Below are positions 1 through 10,124 of a stretch of DNA of 64,000 nt, piece after piece (positions within the stretch are counted from its first letter, which is position 1; each line of letters starts with the position of its first letter). The notes under the pieces were generated by a model, which saw nothing but the letters and a program-made list of their open reading frames with translations, was not told the DNA's origin and did not search any database. Source of the DNA: Apium graveolens (Eukaryota; Streptophyta; Magnoliopsida; Apiales; Apiaceae); the NCBI RefSeq assembly GCF_009905375.1, contig NW_027419887.1, positions 53,082 to 117,081 on the forward strand, read 5' to 3'. Made by a program: the position numbers and the translations under genes.

Positions 1-1
1 G

Positions 2-106
2 GTTGACCCAAAGTTGCCTAAGTCAAAAGATGCAGGAGGAATGAAGTCTAGGAAAAAGACTAACAAGGCTGGACCCAAGGAAGCTTGGGTACCAAAATCA
101 ACTTGA
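2..106 (+). CDS. gag: Gag C-terminal tail of S1 (partial)
   Basis: An open frame entering from the left edge ends with WVPKST and a TGA at 104-106. It is Lys/Gly/Pro-rich and fits the basic tail of a Sirevirus Gag; the S2 Gag ends similarly with WVLKTNN. Pol follows after a short gap in another frame (+1 relative to gag). Only about 34 residues are visible, so no capsid domain or zinc knuckle can be seen. The assignment depends on position and on the analogy with S2. Confidence 0.7.
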   Translation, partial: VDPKLPKSKDAGGMKSRKKTNKAGPKEAWVPKST

Positions 107-125
107 TTGATTTTGTTATGTGCAG
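107..125 (+). promoter_or_regulatory. Splice-acceptor-like site at the S1 pol start
   Basis: A T-rich stretch ends in TGCAG (AG at 124-125), followed by GG and the first pol codons. The CAG fills a complete pol codon, so cleavage would be in phase 0. S2 has the same arrangement at 35141-35142, although its gag and pol frames relate differently. Use as a splice site is inference. Confidence 0.35.
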
Positions 126-3100
126 GGAAAAAGAAAGAATCTATGGTACTTGGACAGTGGTTGTTCAAGGCACATGACAGGAGATTTCACCCTGCTCACA
201 GAGTTCAAGGAAAGAGCTGGCCCTAGCATAACCTTTGGAGATGACAGCAAAGGGTTCACTATGGGATATGGCTTGATTTCAAAGGAAAATGTCATCATTG
301 ATGAAGTTGCATTAGTTGATGGTCTCAAACATAATCTATTGAGCATCAGTCAACTATGTGACAGAGGGAATACTGTTTCCTTCCATTCTGAAGCCTGTGT
401 TGTCACAAATAAGAAGGACAACAAAGTGGTTTTAACTGGAGTTAGAAAAGGGAATGTGTACTTGGCTGACTTCAACTCTATAGATGCAGAATCAATTACT
501 TGTCTTTTCAGCAAAGCAAGTCCAGCTGAAAGTTGGCTATGGCACAAGAAGCTGTCCCATTTGAATTTCAAGACAATGAATGATCTAGTCAAAAAGGACT
601 TAGTTAGAGGAATGCCTCTAGTGAAATTCACCAGGGATGGACTGTGTGATGCTTGTCAGAAAGGAAAGCAAAAAAAAGTATCATTCAGTAAGAAGCTTGA
701 ATCAGCAATTGATGAACCATTACAACTGCTACACATGGATCTTTTTGGACCAGTCAATTTATTGTCAATTTCAAGGAAAAGATATTGCCTAGTGATTGTA
801 GATGATTTCTCAAAGTTTTCATGGACTTATTTTCTTGGATCAAAGGATGAAGCTAGTGAAATCATTATCAATCATATCAAGCAAGTCAACAATCATCCAG
901 ATTTCAAAGTAAGGAATATCAGGAGTGACAATGGAACTGAGTTCAAGAACTCAACCATGAAGTTGTTCTGTGAAGAAAATGGGATCATGCATGAGTTCTC
1001 AGCTCCAAGGACTCCACAACAGAATGGTCTGGTGGAAAGGAAGAACAGGTCACTAATTGAAGCTGCAAGAACAATGCTTGAAGAATCAAAACTCCCAACA
1101 TACTTTTGGGCTGAGGCTGTTAACTGTGCATGTTACACTCAGAATATTTCTCTAATCAATCAAGCAAAAGGCATGACTCCCTATCAATTGTTCAAGAGAA
1201 GAAAACCAACCTTAAACTTTCTTCATGTCTTTGGTTGCAAATGCTACATTCTAAGGAATCAACCAGATCACAAAGGAAAGTTTGATGCAAAAGCTGATGA
1301 AGGAATATTTGTTGGTTATTCTTCTGGAAAATCATATAGGGTCTACAATCTAAGAACCAACATTGTCATGGAATCTGTGCATGTTGTGTTTGGTGATAAA
1401 AAGATTGATGGACTAACAGATGAGAATCATCATGAAGGACTCAAATTTGACAACATTGAGATATATTGTGATGATAGTGAAGATGAGAATGATGGAGAAG
1501 GCACCTTGAAAAGAATTCAAAATCTGCCTTTGGACAATGCACAGAATGCTGCATTCGTTGAAAGTCATAATTCAGCTTCCGTTGATAGGAGCAATGCAAC
1601 ATCCGTTGAAAGACAAAGTGCATCATCCGTTGAAGTTCATAATGAAGCATCTGTTGATCACAGTCTGTCAACGGATAATCATTTAACTTCATCAGTTGAT
1701 AGAACTCCCAATTCCTTTCAAACGATCAGCAACTCAGGGGAAGTTTCAACCAATCAACATTCTATCTCACATCATGACAATACTGAGGCAACCTCATCTA
1801 GAGCTAATCTACCACCTCAAAGGAAATGGACCAAGAATCACCCTTTTGAACTGATCATTGGTGATGCTACATCTAAAGTGCAAACTAGAAGGGCTACTCA
1901 AGATGAATGTCTGTATAGTAGCTTTCTATCACATGAGGAACCTAAGAGAGTGGAAGAAGCTCTATTGGATCCAGATTGGATTTTAGCAATTCAAGAGGAG
2001 CTAAACCAATTTGAAAGGAACAACGTATGGAAGCTGGTACCCAAGCCAAAGAACAAGAGTTCTATTGACATAAAATGGGTATTCAGAAACAAGATGGATG
2101 AAAATGGCATTGTCATAAGGAATAAAGCCTGATTGGTTGCTAAAGGCTATTCTCAACAAGAGGGAATAGATTTTGATGAGACATTTGCTCCAGTTGCCAG
2201 ACTTGAGGCCATCAGAATCTTTCTAGCCTATGCAGCCCATGCCAATTTCAAGGTCTATCAACTGGATGTCAAGAGTGCATTTCTGAATGGAGAATTGAAG
2301 GAAGAAGTTTATGTAAGCCAACCTCCAGGATTTGAAGATCCAAATTTTCCAGACTATGTGTATTATCTGTTGAAAGCACTCTATGGACTAAAACAAGCAC
2401 CTAGAGCCTGGTATGAGACTTTGTCAAAATTTCTTCTAGATAATTACTTCACAAGAGGTACTGTTGACAAAACTCTTTTCTTTAGAAATGTTAATGGCTC
2501 TACAATACTTGTTCAAATTTATGTAGATGATATTATATTTGGTTCTACAGATGATAAGCTTTATAAAAAGTTTGCTAAGTTAATGCAATATAAATATGAA
2601 ATGAGCATGATGGGAGAGCTAGCTTATTTTCTTGGTTTACAAGTTAAACAAGTTAGTGGTGGAATTTTTATTAGTCAAACTAAATATATTTTTGATCTTT
2701 TAAAGAAGTTTGACTTAATGGATTGTTCATCTGTAAAAACTCCCATGACCACTGCCACCAAACTTGAATTGAACAAGGCTGAAAAGTCTGTGGATATTAC
2801 AAGTTATAGAGGCATGGTTGGCTCACTTTTATATTTAACTGCTAGTAGACCTGATATAATATTTTCTACATGTCTCTGTGCTAGCTTTCAAGCTGACCCT
2901 AAAGAATCTCACTTAGTGGCTATTAAAAGGATTTTCAGATATCTCAAAGGGACTCCAAATCTAGGAATTTTGTACCCTAGAGAGTCTGGTTTTGATCTAA
3001 TTGGCTACTCAGATGCAGATTATGCAGGTTGCAAAATAGACAGGAAAAGTACAACTGGCACCTGTCAATTTCTAGGGAATAAGCTTGTGTCATGGTTCAG

Positions 3101-3464
3101 CAAGAAGCAAAATTTTGTTTCTACATCAACAGCTGAAGCTGAGTACATTGCTGCTGGTAGTTGCTGTGCACAGATACTGTGGATGAGGAATCAACTATTT
3201 GACTATGGACTAACTGTTGACCAAATTCCTATATTCTCTGACAACACAAGTGCCATTGCCATTACTGAGAATCCAGTGCAGCACTCAAGAACCAAGCACA
3301 TTGACATCAAGTACCACTTCATAAGGGAACATGTGATGAAAGGTACAGTGGAACTTCATTTTGTTCCAAGTGAAAAGCAGATTGCAGACATATTTACCAA
3401 GCCACTTGATGAATCAACATTCACAAGATTGGTAAGTGAGCTAGGTATGCTTAATTATTCATAA
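120..3464 (+). pseudogene. pol: Sirevirus Pol polyprotein (protease, integrase, reverse transcriptase, RNase H) of S1, broken by one TGA
   Basis: One frame of 1,114 codons is interrupted only by TGA at 2130-2132, between the integrase C-terminal linker and reverse transcriptase; S2 has an Arg codon there, so a CGA to TGA change is likely. Domains in order: aspartic protease LDSG at residues 11-14; GAG-pre-integrase WHKK..H from residue 141 with the C..C pair of the HHCC zinc finger; integrase catalytic D207, D270, E306 (62 and 35 residues between them, the D,D35E pattern); a Ser-rich linker (about residues 460-570); reverse transcriptase with YVDD at 2520-2531; RNase H with YSDAD near 3006. 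It ends about 670 bases before the env-like ATG, so simple readthrough into env is not possible. There is no normal start; the frame opens just after the acceptor-like site. Confidence 0.93.
1545..1690 (+). repeat. Iterated ATCCGTTGA word inside the S1 pol linker
   Basis: The disordered linker between integrase and reverse transcriptase holds about seven exact or near copies of (A/T)TCCGTTGA, spaced about 20-30 bases, plus one reverse copy (TCAACGGAT near 1668). At protein level this gives a repeated S-V-E/D pattern. The same word recurs in the non-coding spacer, the env-like gene and the LTR of this element. Confidence 0.75.
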
Positions 3465-3564
3465 ATTCATGTCCTCATTATAATCTGTATTGAAGCCTGA
3501 AATGAATTTGTTGCAAGAACAAAGTTAGATTTAAGTAAAGATTATTCTATCAATGGATATTCCC

Positions 3565-3798
3565 TATCCGTTGAAAGCCAAAATTGTTCTATCAACGAAT
3601 GTTCATTATCCGTTGAAAGACAAATACATTTTTGGTAATTTTATCCTTCAACGAATAAAACTGTGTTAATCTTTAACGGATATCCGTTGAAAGCCAAAAT
3701 TGTTCTATCAACGGATGTTCATTATCCGTTGAAAGATAAATACATTTCTGGTAATTTTATCCTTCAACGGATAAAACTGTGTTAATCTTTAACGGATA
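3565..3798 (+). repeat. 116 bp tandem duplication with TCAACGGAT words
   Basis: Two adjacent copies, 3565-3680 and 3681-3798, each begin TATCCGTTGAAAGCC and end near CTTTAACGGATA. The copies differ at only a few sites, several of them within the word itself (CAACGAAT in copy 1, CAACGGAT in copy 2). Confidence 0.85.
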
Positions 3799-4015
3799 AC
3801 TATTTACCTCATCCGTTGAAGTGTCACATCAATTGCTTTAAGTGAGTCACAGCCATTGATTCTTTTACTTAACCGTTGATATATATATACACAGTTGTAT
3901 GTATTTGTATTAAAGGCAGTTTTCAGAATTTCTATAGTTTTCTATATTCTCAACCGGCTGTAATTTACTTAAAAGTATTATTTAATCATTCTATTTACAT
4001 TTTAATTCGAGAAAG

Positions 4016-4023
4016 TATAAAAG
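4016..4023 (+). promoter_or_regulatory. TATA box upstream of the S1 env-like gene
   Basis: TATAAAAG lies 118 bases before the ATG at 4134. The intervening sequence is rich in C and T (tctctttctctcccaa), like a plant 5' UTR. S2 has the same layout before its env-like ATG. Inferred internal promoter; no transcript evidence. Confidence 0.5.
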
Positions 4024-4133
4024 CCCCTTGAATTCTTATTTTCACTTTACGCTTTCTTGAAATTTTTCAAAAGCTTTTATTCTCTTTCTCTCCCAAAACT
4101 CTCAATCTTTCTCTGCAACCTCTACTCATAACA

Positions 4134-5387
4134 ATGGCACCAGTAGTCAAGATTATGTCTCAGTCTGGATTTGTTTATGAAAAGAACAATTTCGTAGCCT
4201 TGGTGGAAAAGAATGAAGCCCACTCAGATTATCACAAGATGATGGACTCCATCAAAAACTGCAAACTAAGCTATGCAATTCTGGAAGCCCCAACTATCTA
4301 TTGTGAGGTAATTGAGGAGATTTGGACAACAGCAGAGTTCAACTCCACAGACATGACCATTGCTTTATCTCTCAAAGGTAAGGATTACTGTATTAACTGT
4401 GATGATATACAGTCTTGCTTTAAGCTACCTGAGAATAATGCCATGAAACCACACACTGATAATGATGTATCTGCTATGTTAGATTCCATAGGCTATTCTT
4501 TTGATTCTGCTAGCTTAGGGAGCATTAGAAGAAAGGGCCTTAGGAAATAATGGAGTTTTCTTGGAGATGCCTTTATCAAGGTTTTCTCTGGGAAGATTAG
4601 CAATTTTGATGCCATAACTTCATCTCTTGTTAATATGCTCTACATGCTAGTTTCTGAGAGGTACTTTAATTTTAGCAACTATGTCATGCTAGAATTAGGT
4701 TCCAGGTTAGGTAACAAAGCTAATAGACCTCATAACATCTACTATGCTAGATTCTTTATGTTATTGGCTAGCCATGTTGCTGAAGGTTTGGTCATAACTA
4801 ATGAGAGCAATAAACTCAAATGCTGGGCACAAGAGAAAAGGGTCCTTGCAGACCTTTTGAGAAGTAACCTCAACAACCAGGTGCCATTGGTATATTTACC
4901 AATAATGAATGCACCTCAGGTAAGTGAGGTAAATACTTCTGCAACTTCTACTTCTTCCAACCCCATTGTTTCTTTGCCTTCTAGTGTGGCAATGGAATCT
5001 GCGTCTTTGTCCCAACAGATTCCTACCAAAGCCATCAAAACTAAAATTCCTAAATACAAGTCAAAGAAAACCATCTCTGTTGTTTCTCAAAAGACAACAG
5101 TTGTAACAACTACCATAAACCATGAAGGGAGTGAACAGGGTGTGAGTGGTGAGGGGAGGGGTGAACATCAAGAAACCCCCCAGGATAAGGTGGGAGAGGT
5201 GAGTGGTACCCTAGCCAGCCAAGCCACAGTTTCTCAAAAGATTGTGGTGGTTCAAAAGGATTCAAACACATCCCTAGTTGCATCCTACCAAAAGGATGCA
5301 GCTATTGAAAATAGTCCCCAACGAGGGACACAGAAAAAAAGAGGGAGGGACACTGAAGCCACACATTCACCTATCAAAGCCTTTTAA
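4134..5387 (+). pseudogene. Env-like protein of S1, N-terminal part, with an in-frame TAA
   Basis: Occupies the extra-gene position downstream of pol found in Sireviruses. Starts MAPVVK at the ATG after the CT-rich leader; the S2 counterpart starts MAPKDL. The frame is open except for TAA at 4548-4550, and after it continues with a block (W-S-F...D-A-F..V-F...S-N-F-D-A-I) that S2 also retains. Beyond about residue 260 it becomes Ser/Thr/Pro/Lys-rich. A frameshift near 5387-5422 passes the reading to another frame. I see no convincing signal peptide; the most hydrophobic stretch is short (around FFMLLASHVAEGLVI). 'Env-like' therefore reflects position and lineage, not a shown membrane function. 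Confidence 0.72.
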
Positions 5388-5422
5388 GAAAAAAGAAGGC
5401 TAAAACCCTAGTTTCAAAATAG

Positions 5423-6968
5423 GGGGCACACACTGCACAGATACATCCACCTGTATCTTTGCCTTCTCAAATTCAGCTTGATGTGGCTCCAGCAAATGTG
5501 GAGTCACAGCCCCATTCTCTCATAATAGACACACATCAATCACCAAATTCTCCATCACCATCTCTGGATGTGGATATGATATTCACATCAATTCCTGATT
5601 CTCCCTCTTTAAAACTCAGGGAGGAGCCCCACTCAAATCCTGGTGATCATCATCTTTTAGATGATTTGTTGGATCATCAGCCAATCCTTTCAGACTTAGT
5701 TGAAGAATCTGTGTCACCTCAATTAAAATCAATCCACACAGATTCAACAATCATGTCACTTTCAATATCTACTTCTTTTCCTTCTTCAACGGATAAGCTT
5801 CACAGCAGTTATCCATTGATGTCATCAGTTTCTACTTCAACGGATACTCCCTATCCGTTGATAGTCTCTACACATATATCTGAATCAGTTCCAAGTGTAG
5901 AAGACATGGTTACTGTACAATCACTTCTAGGATTGAAGGAAGGGAGTGATAATTTGAGTGAGAGGCTGGGTTGCTCCCAGGAAAAAGGAGAGGTTGAGAG
6001 TCAAAATATGCATGCTATTTCTTCCAGCATGGCAAAAGTGAGTCAGAGGAGTGCCACCTTAGTAGGTGAGGGTGAGGGTGTGAGGGTGTGTGTGAGCCAG
6101 GGGGAGCCCCTGATGCAAGAATATAGAGAAAATGAGAGAAAAGCAGGTACAGAAGCTATAAGGGTGGATCCAGCCATTGCTAGTGAGTCAATGATTGTGG
6201 ATGATGCTGAAAAGGAAAGACAATTTCAGCAACATTACAAAGCTGTAATTGATAATATTTTCTTGGATGCTGACACTTTTACTCATCCTGTTTCAGCCTA
6301 TCAACTGTTGGCTGCTCAGGGCAATGTGGAGGCAGAGCAGACTTTGAACATAGTGCACACTTCAGAATCTCTTCAAAGAGATAAAGCTGTTGTTAATAGG
6401 ATGCCTTCTCAAGCTGGTGAGCCATCTGAAGAATTTGAAGTAAATTCTAATGATGATGACTCTGTTTCTTTGGACGGAAGCATGAACTTAGGGGGAGATG
6501 AAGGCCCAAGTTCTGTTCCAAATTTACCTGAATGGGCATGGACAAAGAAATCTACACCAGGACAGTTTGGTGTAGCTTTGGTCAAGCAGGTTATGGCTAT
6601 TCAAAAGGCCCTTCAGGAAACTTCAGATGCTGGTACCAAGGCTATTCTTCAAGCTCATCTAGACTCTCCACATCTCCTGCAGTTACAGCACATCAGACAA
6701 AATTTGAGTGTGGATGAACTCAAAAAGGATATTGCTGACTTGAAATCCTACAATTCTGAGAAGTTGGATTCAGTCATGCCTTCTGGTACAATGCAAGATT
6801 TATTGTTGAGACTGAGGAGAGAATTTGATGCTAACAAGAGGCTGGCCAAGTTGGAACACAGAGTTCAAATCATTGAAAACTCTGTGGTCACCATTCTTCA
6901 AAATCAACAATCTCAGACAAGTCTACTATTGCAGCTAGCAAAAGCACAAGGCTTGTCCCCTATCCTTG
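5423..6968 (+). pseudogene. Env-like protein of S1, middle part, cut by Angela element A
   Basis: Continuation of the env-like gene after a frameshift and a TAG at 5420-5422. Low-complexity Ser/Pro/Asp/Glu-rich for about the first 230 residues, then a more ordered, probably helical segment that ends in heptad-like Leu/Ile spacing (roughly residues 440-510). It contains two forward and one reverse copy of the TCAACGGAT word (5788-5862) and GGGGGAG tracts at 6100-6106 and 6491-6497. The frame is broken at 6968 by the 5' LTR of element A and resumes in phase after the second copy of the ccttg TSD at 15626-15630. Confidence 0.68.
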
Positions 6969-8500
6969 TGTTAGTGTAGGTGCCCTAGAGGCAATACATT
7001 ATTCTTTTATCTTTATGTCAGTTGATCATTCAATAAATGTATTTATTGTTACCTTAATTACTGCGATATTTTGTTAGCATAATAAATGTCCTTAGAATCA
7101 TGATACAAATTGTATAGTTTAAGTACATGACTTGAACTTGAGATTATATAATATATCATATTCTTAAAGGTCCCTAGTCGAGTATTATTATATAGGACAA
7201 TAATAATACATAGATAAACTAGTATGTTGTTTGACAAGATAACCACATCTCATTGGTTATAAGTATGGGGATACTAAAGTCAATACATAGGTACATGTGA
7301 GAGTACATGGTACTGGACAGACCCATAGTGAGATTCTTCATGTTTAATAAAGTCATAAGAAAGACTCACAGTGATAATGGTGTAACGATCCTTTGACTTG
7401 AAATCATTATATTTCTATACGAGGATTAATATACTTTGACTACATTAAAAGTTACTTTTGATCGGGTGATGATAAAAGTGGACATCGAGTATATCATGAG
7501 TCATATGAGAAATATGAATGATAGATAAAGGATTTAACCCTCCTATAATTAGGAGAGATATTATTGGCCTCTTGATTGAGTGAGATTATAAAAGCATGGC
7601 CATGCTCAAATAATGATTTGTCTCGATAATCTACTCATGGATCAAGTAAACCCGGATTAAATGTTGAAGAGGATGACTAAATACATGCCTCGAGTTTAAT
7701 CTATAATATGTATGGTTAAAGGGATTATATTACATGAAAAACATTAATCACGAAAGGTTTTATCTAATCACGATTTAATTATTGTTTAATTGGGTAACAA
7801 TGATGTATTACCAGATACCGCTCATTGTTTATAATTTTATTAGAGAATAAAATTATTGCTAATTAAATAATAGCCTATAGGGTCGCACAAATAGAGCACT
7901 TAATGGAATAGTTAATTTAAATTATGGATTTAAATTAATTGATGATTATTTGAATTTTATTATAATTAAGTAAGACTTAATTGAGATAATATAAATTCGA
8001 ATTAAAAGGAATGTTTTTGCCCATAATAATTAAGTATGACTTAGTTATTAATTAAATAATAGAAATTCATTTTTATTATTTAATCCAATACCTACTAGGG
8101 TTGGGCTTTGCTATTATGGGCCTTTTTAATCAGTCATTATAAATAGATAATGAGAGGTTAAAGAGGCTTGTACGTTTTTTAAGAAAACCCTAGCAGCAAA
8201 GAGAGGCAGAGGCAATTCAGATCATCAAGAAGGAGGCTAGTACATCCATTCCGTAGTCAAGTTCGTGAGACGTTCTTGAAGGTGCTCGTGTGGATACCAT
8301 AGAGGTGTTTCTCCGAGAGGTAGACACAAAGCGTGATAGCTAGGATCTCCGTTGAGTTCGTGAAAGTTAATCTCTTGAAAGTTATGATTCGTTATCTCCA
8401 TAATCTGCCCATAATTATACATGGATCCTGTTTTTGGGTTTCGAAATTTTTGTTTTATTTACTGTTTATCCGCTGCGTTTTATGCCTTCGGAACCCAAAA
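6969..8500 (+). repeat. 5' LTR of element A (1,532 bp)
   Basis: Starts TGTTAGTGTAGG directly after the ccttg duplication and ends CCCAAAA, where the other three Angela LTR copies in the window end CCCAACA. TATAAATA at 8138-8145 is the likely core promoter. The ORFs within it are not conserved genes. Confidence 0.93.
8138..8145 (+). promoter_or_regulatory. LTR TATA box, element A
   Basis: TATAAATA, conserved in all four Angela LTRs of the window (also 15264-15271, 23025-23032, 30154-30161). Confidence 0.55.
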
Positions 8501-8501
8501 A

Positions 8502-8513
8502 TGGCATCAGAGC
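8502..8513 (+). other. Primer binding site of element A
   Basis: TGGCATCAGAGC immediately after the 5' LTR. It differs by one base from TGGTATCAGAGC, complementary to the 3' end of plant initiator methionine tRNA and present unchanged in S2. Confidence 0.85.
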
Positions 8514-9194
8514 TACGTGTATAAGGGGCTGATTTGGTTACGTGTTTACTGTATTTTTACAAGTATGCATGTGTGATGAGTCTGCCATGATAACAGTTAT
8601 GTTATATGAGTCTGCCATGATAATAGTTATGTTATATGAATGATATGATGAATCTGTTAATGATCTATATGATGATACTAGTATGTTTAAGATCTGCCAT
8701 AACTCATATGTATGCGATCTCTTAAAATATGTATACTGATACACGTTTTTGGTAACTGGGATATGGATCGTGTGTATACTGATATATGCTTCTGGAATAG
8801 TATTTTGATACATGTTTTTCTAGTATTCTGATACTTGATTTTGCAAAAATTTCTGCGTGCTTAGGGTTTCATTTTAAATTTGTGCTTATGACATATGCTT
8901 TACTAATTTATTATTCTTGATTGGATCATGATAACTCGAGTTCTTTTGTAAGTTCATTAGTATAATTCTTAATGTAACATCCAAGAAGGACAAGGGAAAG
9001 AGGAGGCATCCTATGGAGGCCAAGAAGACAATGGAAGCAATAGAGAAGACATATGTAATAGTTATTTTACACCATAGATTGACCTTGATCTTTTCATTAG
9101 CCTGAAAAGATCACATTGGATTGGGCCATAACTATTGCACGTTTACTTTACGTACTTTTCATATGATGTATAAATAGTATATGTAGAGTAGAAA

Positions 9195-9479
9195 ATGCAT
9201 GTTTTAATTAGATTAATGATGCATGTATGTATTAGATACATCACCCATGTCATGCCTTTAAACAAGATAAAATCTGTAACGACTCAAGATTTAAAATTAA
9301 CAAACGATCATGAGATTCTCGTGTTTATGAAACATGGAATAAAATACAAATTTTCTTTATTTCTGACATGGGGCGATTTTGTCAACAACGGGTTCATAGA
9401 ACTTGTAAGGCTGTGGGTTTTAAGCGAGACCGATGTGACTCCTCCACTACCTGGAAATCAAACCATTGACGAGTATTGA
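9195..9479 (+). other. Leader ORF (94 codons) in element A, probably not a gene
   Basis: An ATG-started open frame in the leader. Element B has a stop within the first third of the same frame, where AAGATAAAA in A reads AAGATATAA in B. It is therefore not conserved and is probably just one of many upstream ATGs. I do not recognise the peptide. Confidence 0.2.
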
Positions 9480-9678
9480 TTTGAAGTATTTTATTCAAGG
9501 AAAAATAGGGAATCTCTTTATGATGGGATCATGATCGTTCTAAATTAAAAATCCCTAAGTGAAAATATTAAGTTTTAATCAGATGCTTTCCAATGAATGA
9601 ACACTCATTAAATCCTAGATCGATAAGGGGAAGGGCTGTCAGTGGCAGGGGACTCCTATCTATTATGGTGAAATGCGA

Positions 9679-9768
9679 CGAATATAAACGGTTATATTCG
9701 GACGTTGTATCATTGGGTCTAACTTAACTGAGTCATCATAATAAGGTGAATATAAACGGTTATATTCA
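9679..9768 (+). other. Paired hairpins in the element A leader
   Basis: The 20-base near-palindrome GAATATAAACGGTTATATTC occurs at 9680-9699 and 9748-9767. Each forms an 8 bp stem with loop ACGG. The next pair outwards is C-G in the first and T-A in the second, so the stem reaches 9 bp in both by a compensatory difference. The second also has flanking CATAATA/TATTATG that can extend the stem. Confidence 0.65.
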
Positions 9769-10098
9769 ACTATTATGAACTTAGAAGCATGGAGTTTGGT
9801 TAAAAATCTATTAGATAGATAAGATCAATTGTTGTTCACCAAATTATCCAAGAATTATATATGATATAATTGACAACTGTTGTCTACCTAAATAATCATG
9901 TTTTAAGGATACAGGTGGTTGACTTAGAACATGATGAAATATGAATCTTGGCTCACTAGAAAGATTTATGGGATATACTTTCCGAATTAATAGTTAGGGC
10001 TATTAATTTGATAAAAAAATAGTGGGAGATATATTACGAATATATCATAATCATATGAACATAAAATTTTAACTCAGACAATCTAATGTTTATTTTGC

Positions 10099-10114
10099 GC
10101 TTTTATTATTGTAG
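10099..10114 (+). promoter_or_regulatory. Splice-acceptor-like tract before gag, element A
   Basis: A T-rich run ending GTAG (AG at 10113-10114), eleven bases before the gag ATG. Identical in element B (AG at 24999-25000). Splicing has been reported for BARE-1 RNA; use of this site is inference. Confidence 0.35.
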
Positions 10115-10124
10115 ATACTAAGTA

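Larger units (their letters stand above)
3465..4133 (+). other. S1 spacer between pol and the env-like gene
   Basis: Non-coding. The left half holds the 116 bp tandem duplication and many ATCCGTTGA/TCAACGGAT words. The right half is AT-rich and leads into a TATA box and a CT-rich leader just before the env-like ATG. I see no ORF of note. Confidence 0.7.
8514..10124 (+). other. Long untranslated leader of element A
   Basis: About 1.6 kb without a conserved ORF. Contents: a 31 bp direct repeat twice (about 8577-8637, unit begins GAGTCTGCCATGATAA); a second TATAAATA at 9169-9176; donor-like GTAAGT at 8948-8953; two hairpins (9679-9700 and 9747-9768); and an acceptor-like T-rich tract ending GTAG at 10111-10114, eleven bases before the gag ATG. 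All are kept in element B. Confidence 0.7.

Noticed and set aside
7058..7246. Minus-strand 62-codon ORF, also at 14184, 21945 and 29074
   Set aside because: It is the same stretch of the four Angela LTRs; conservation follows from LTR identity, not coding selection.
8237..8524. Overlapping ORFs on both strands at the LTR-leader junction, repeated in the other LTRs
   Set aside because: Recurrent LTR sequence; frames end at random after the LTR and overlap the PBS.
9195..9479. Leader ORF as an accessory gene of Angela
   Set aside because: The same frame in element B has an early stop.
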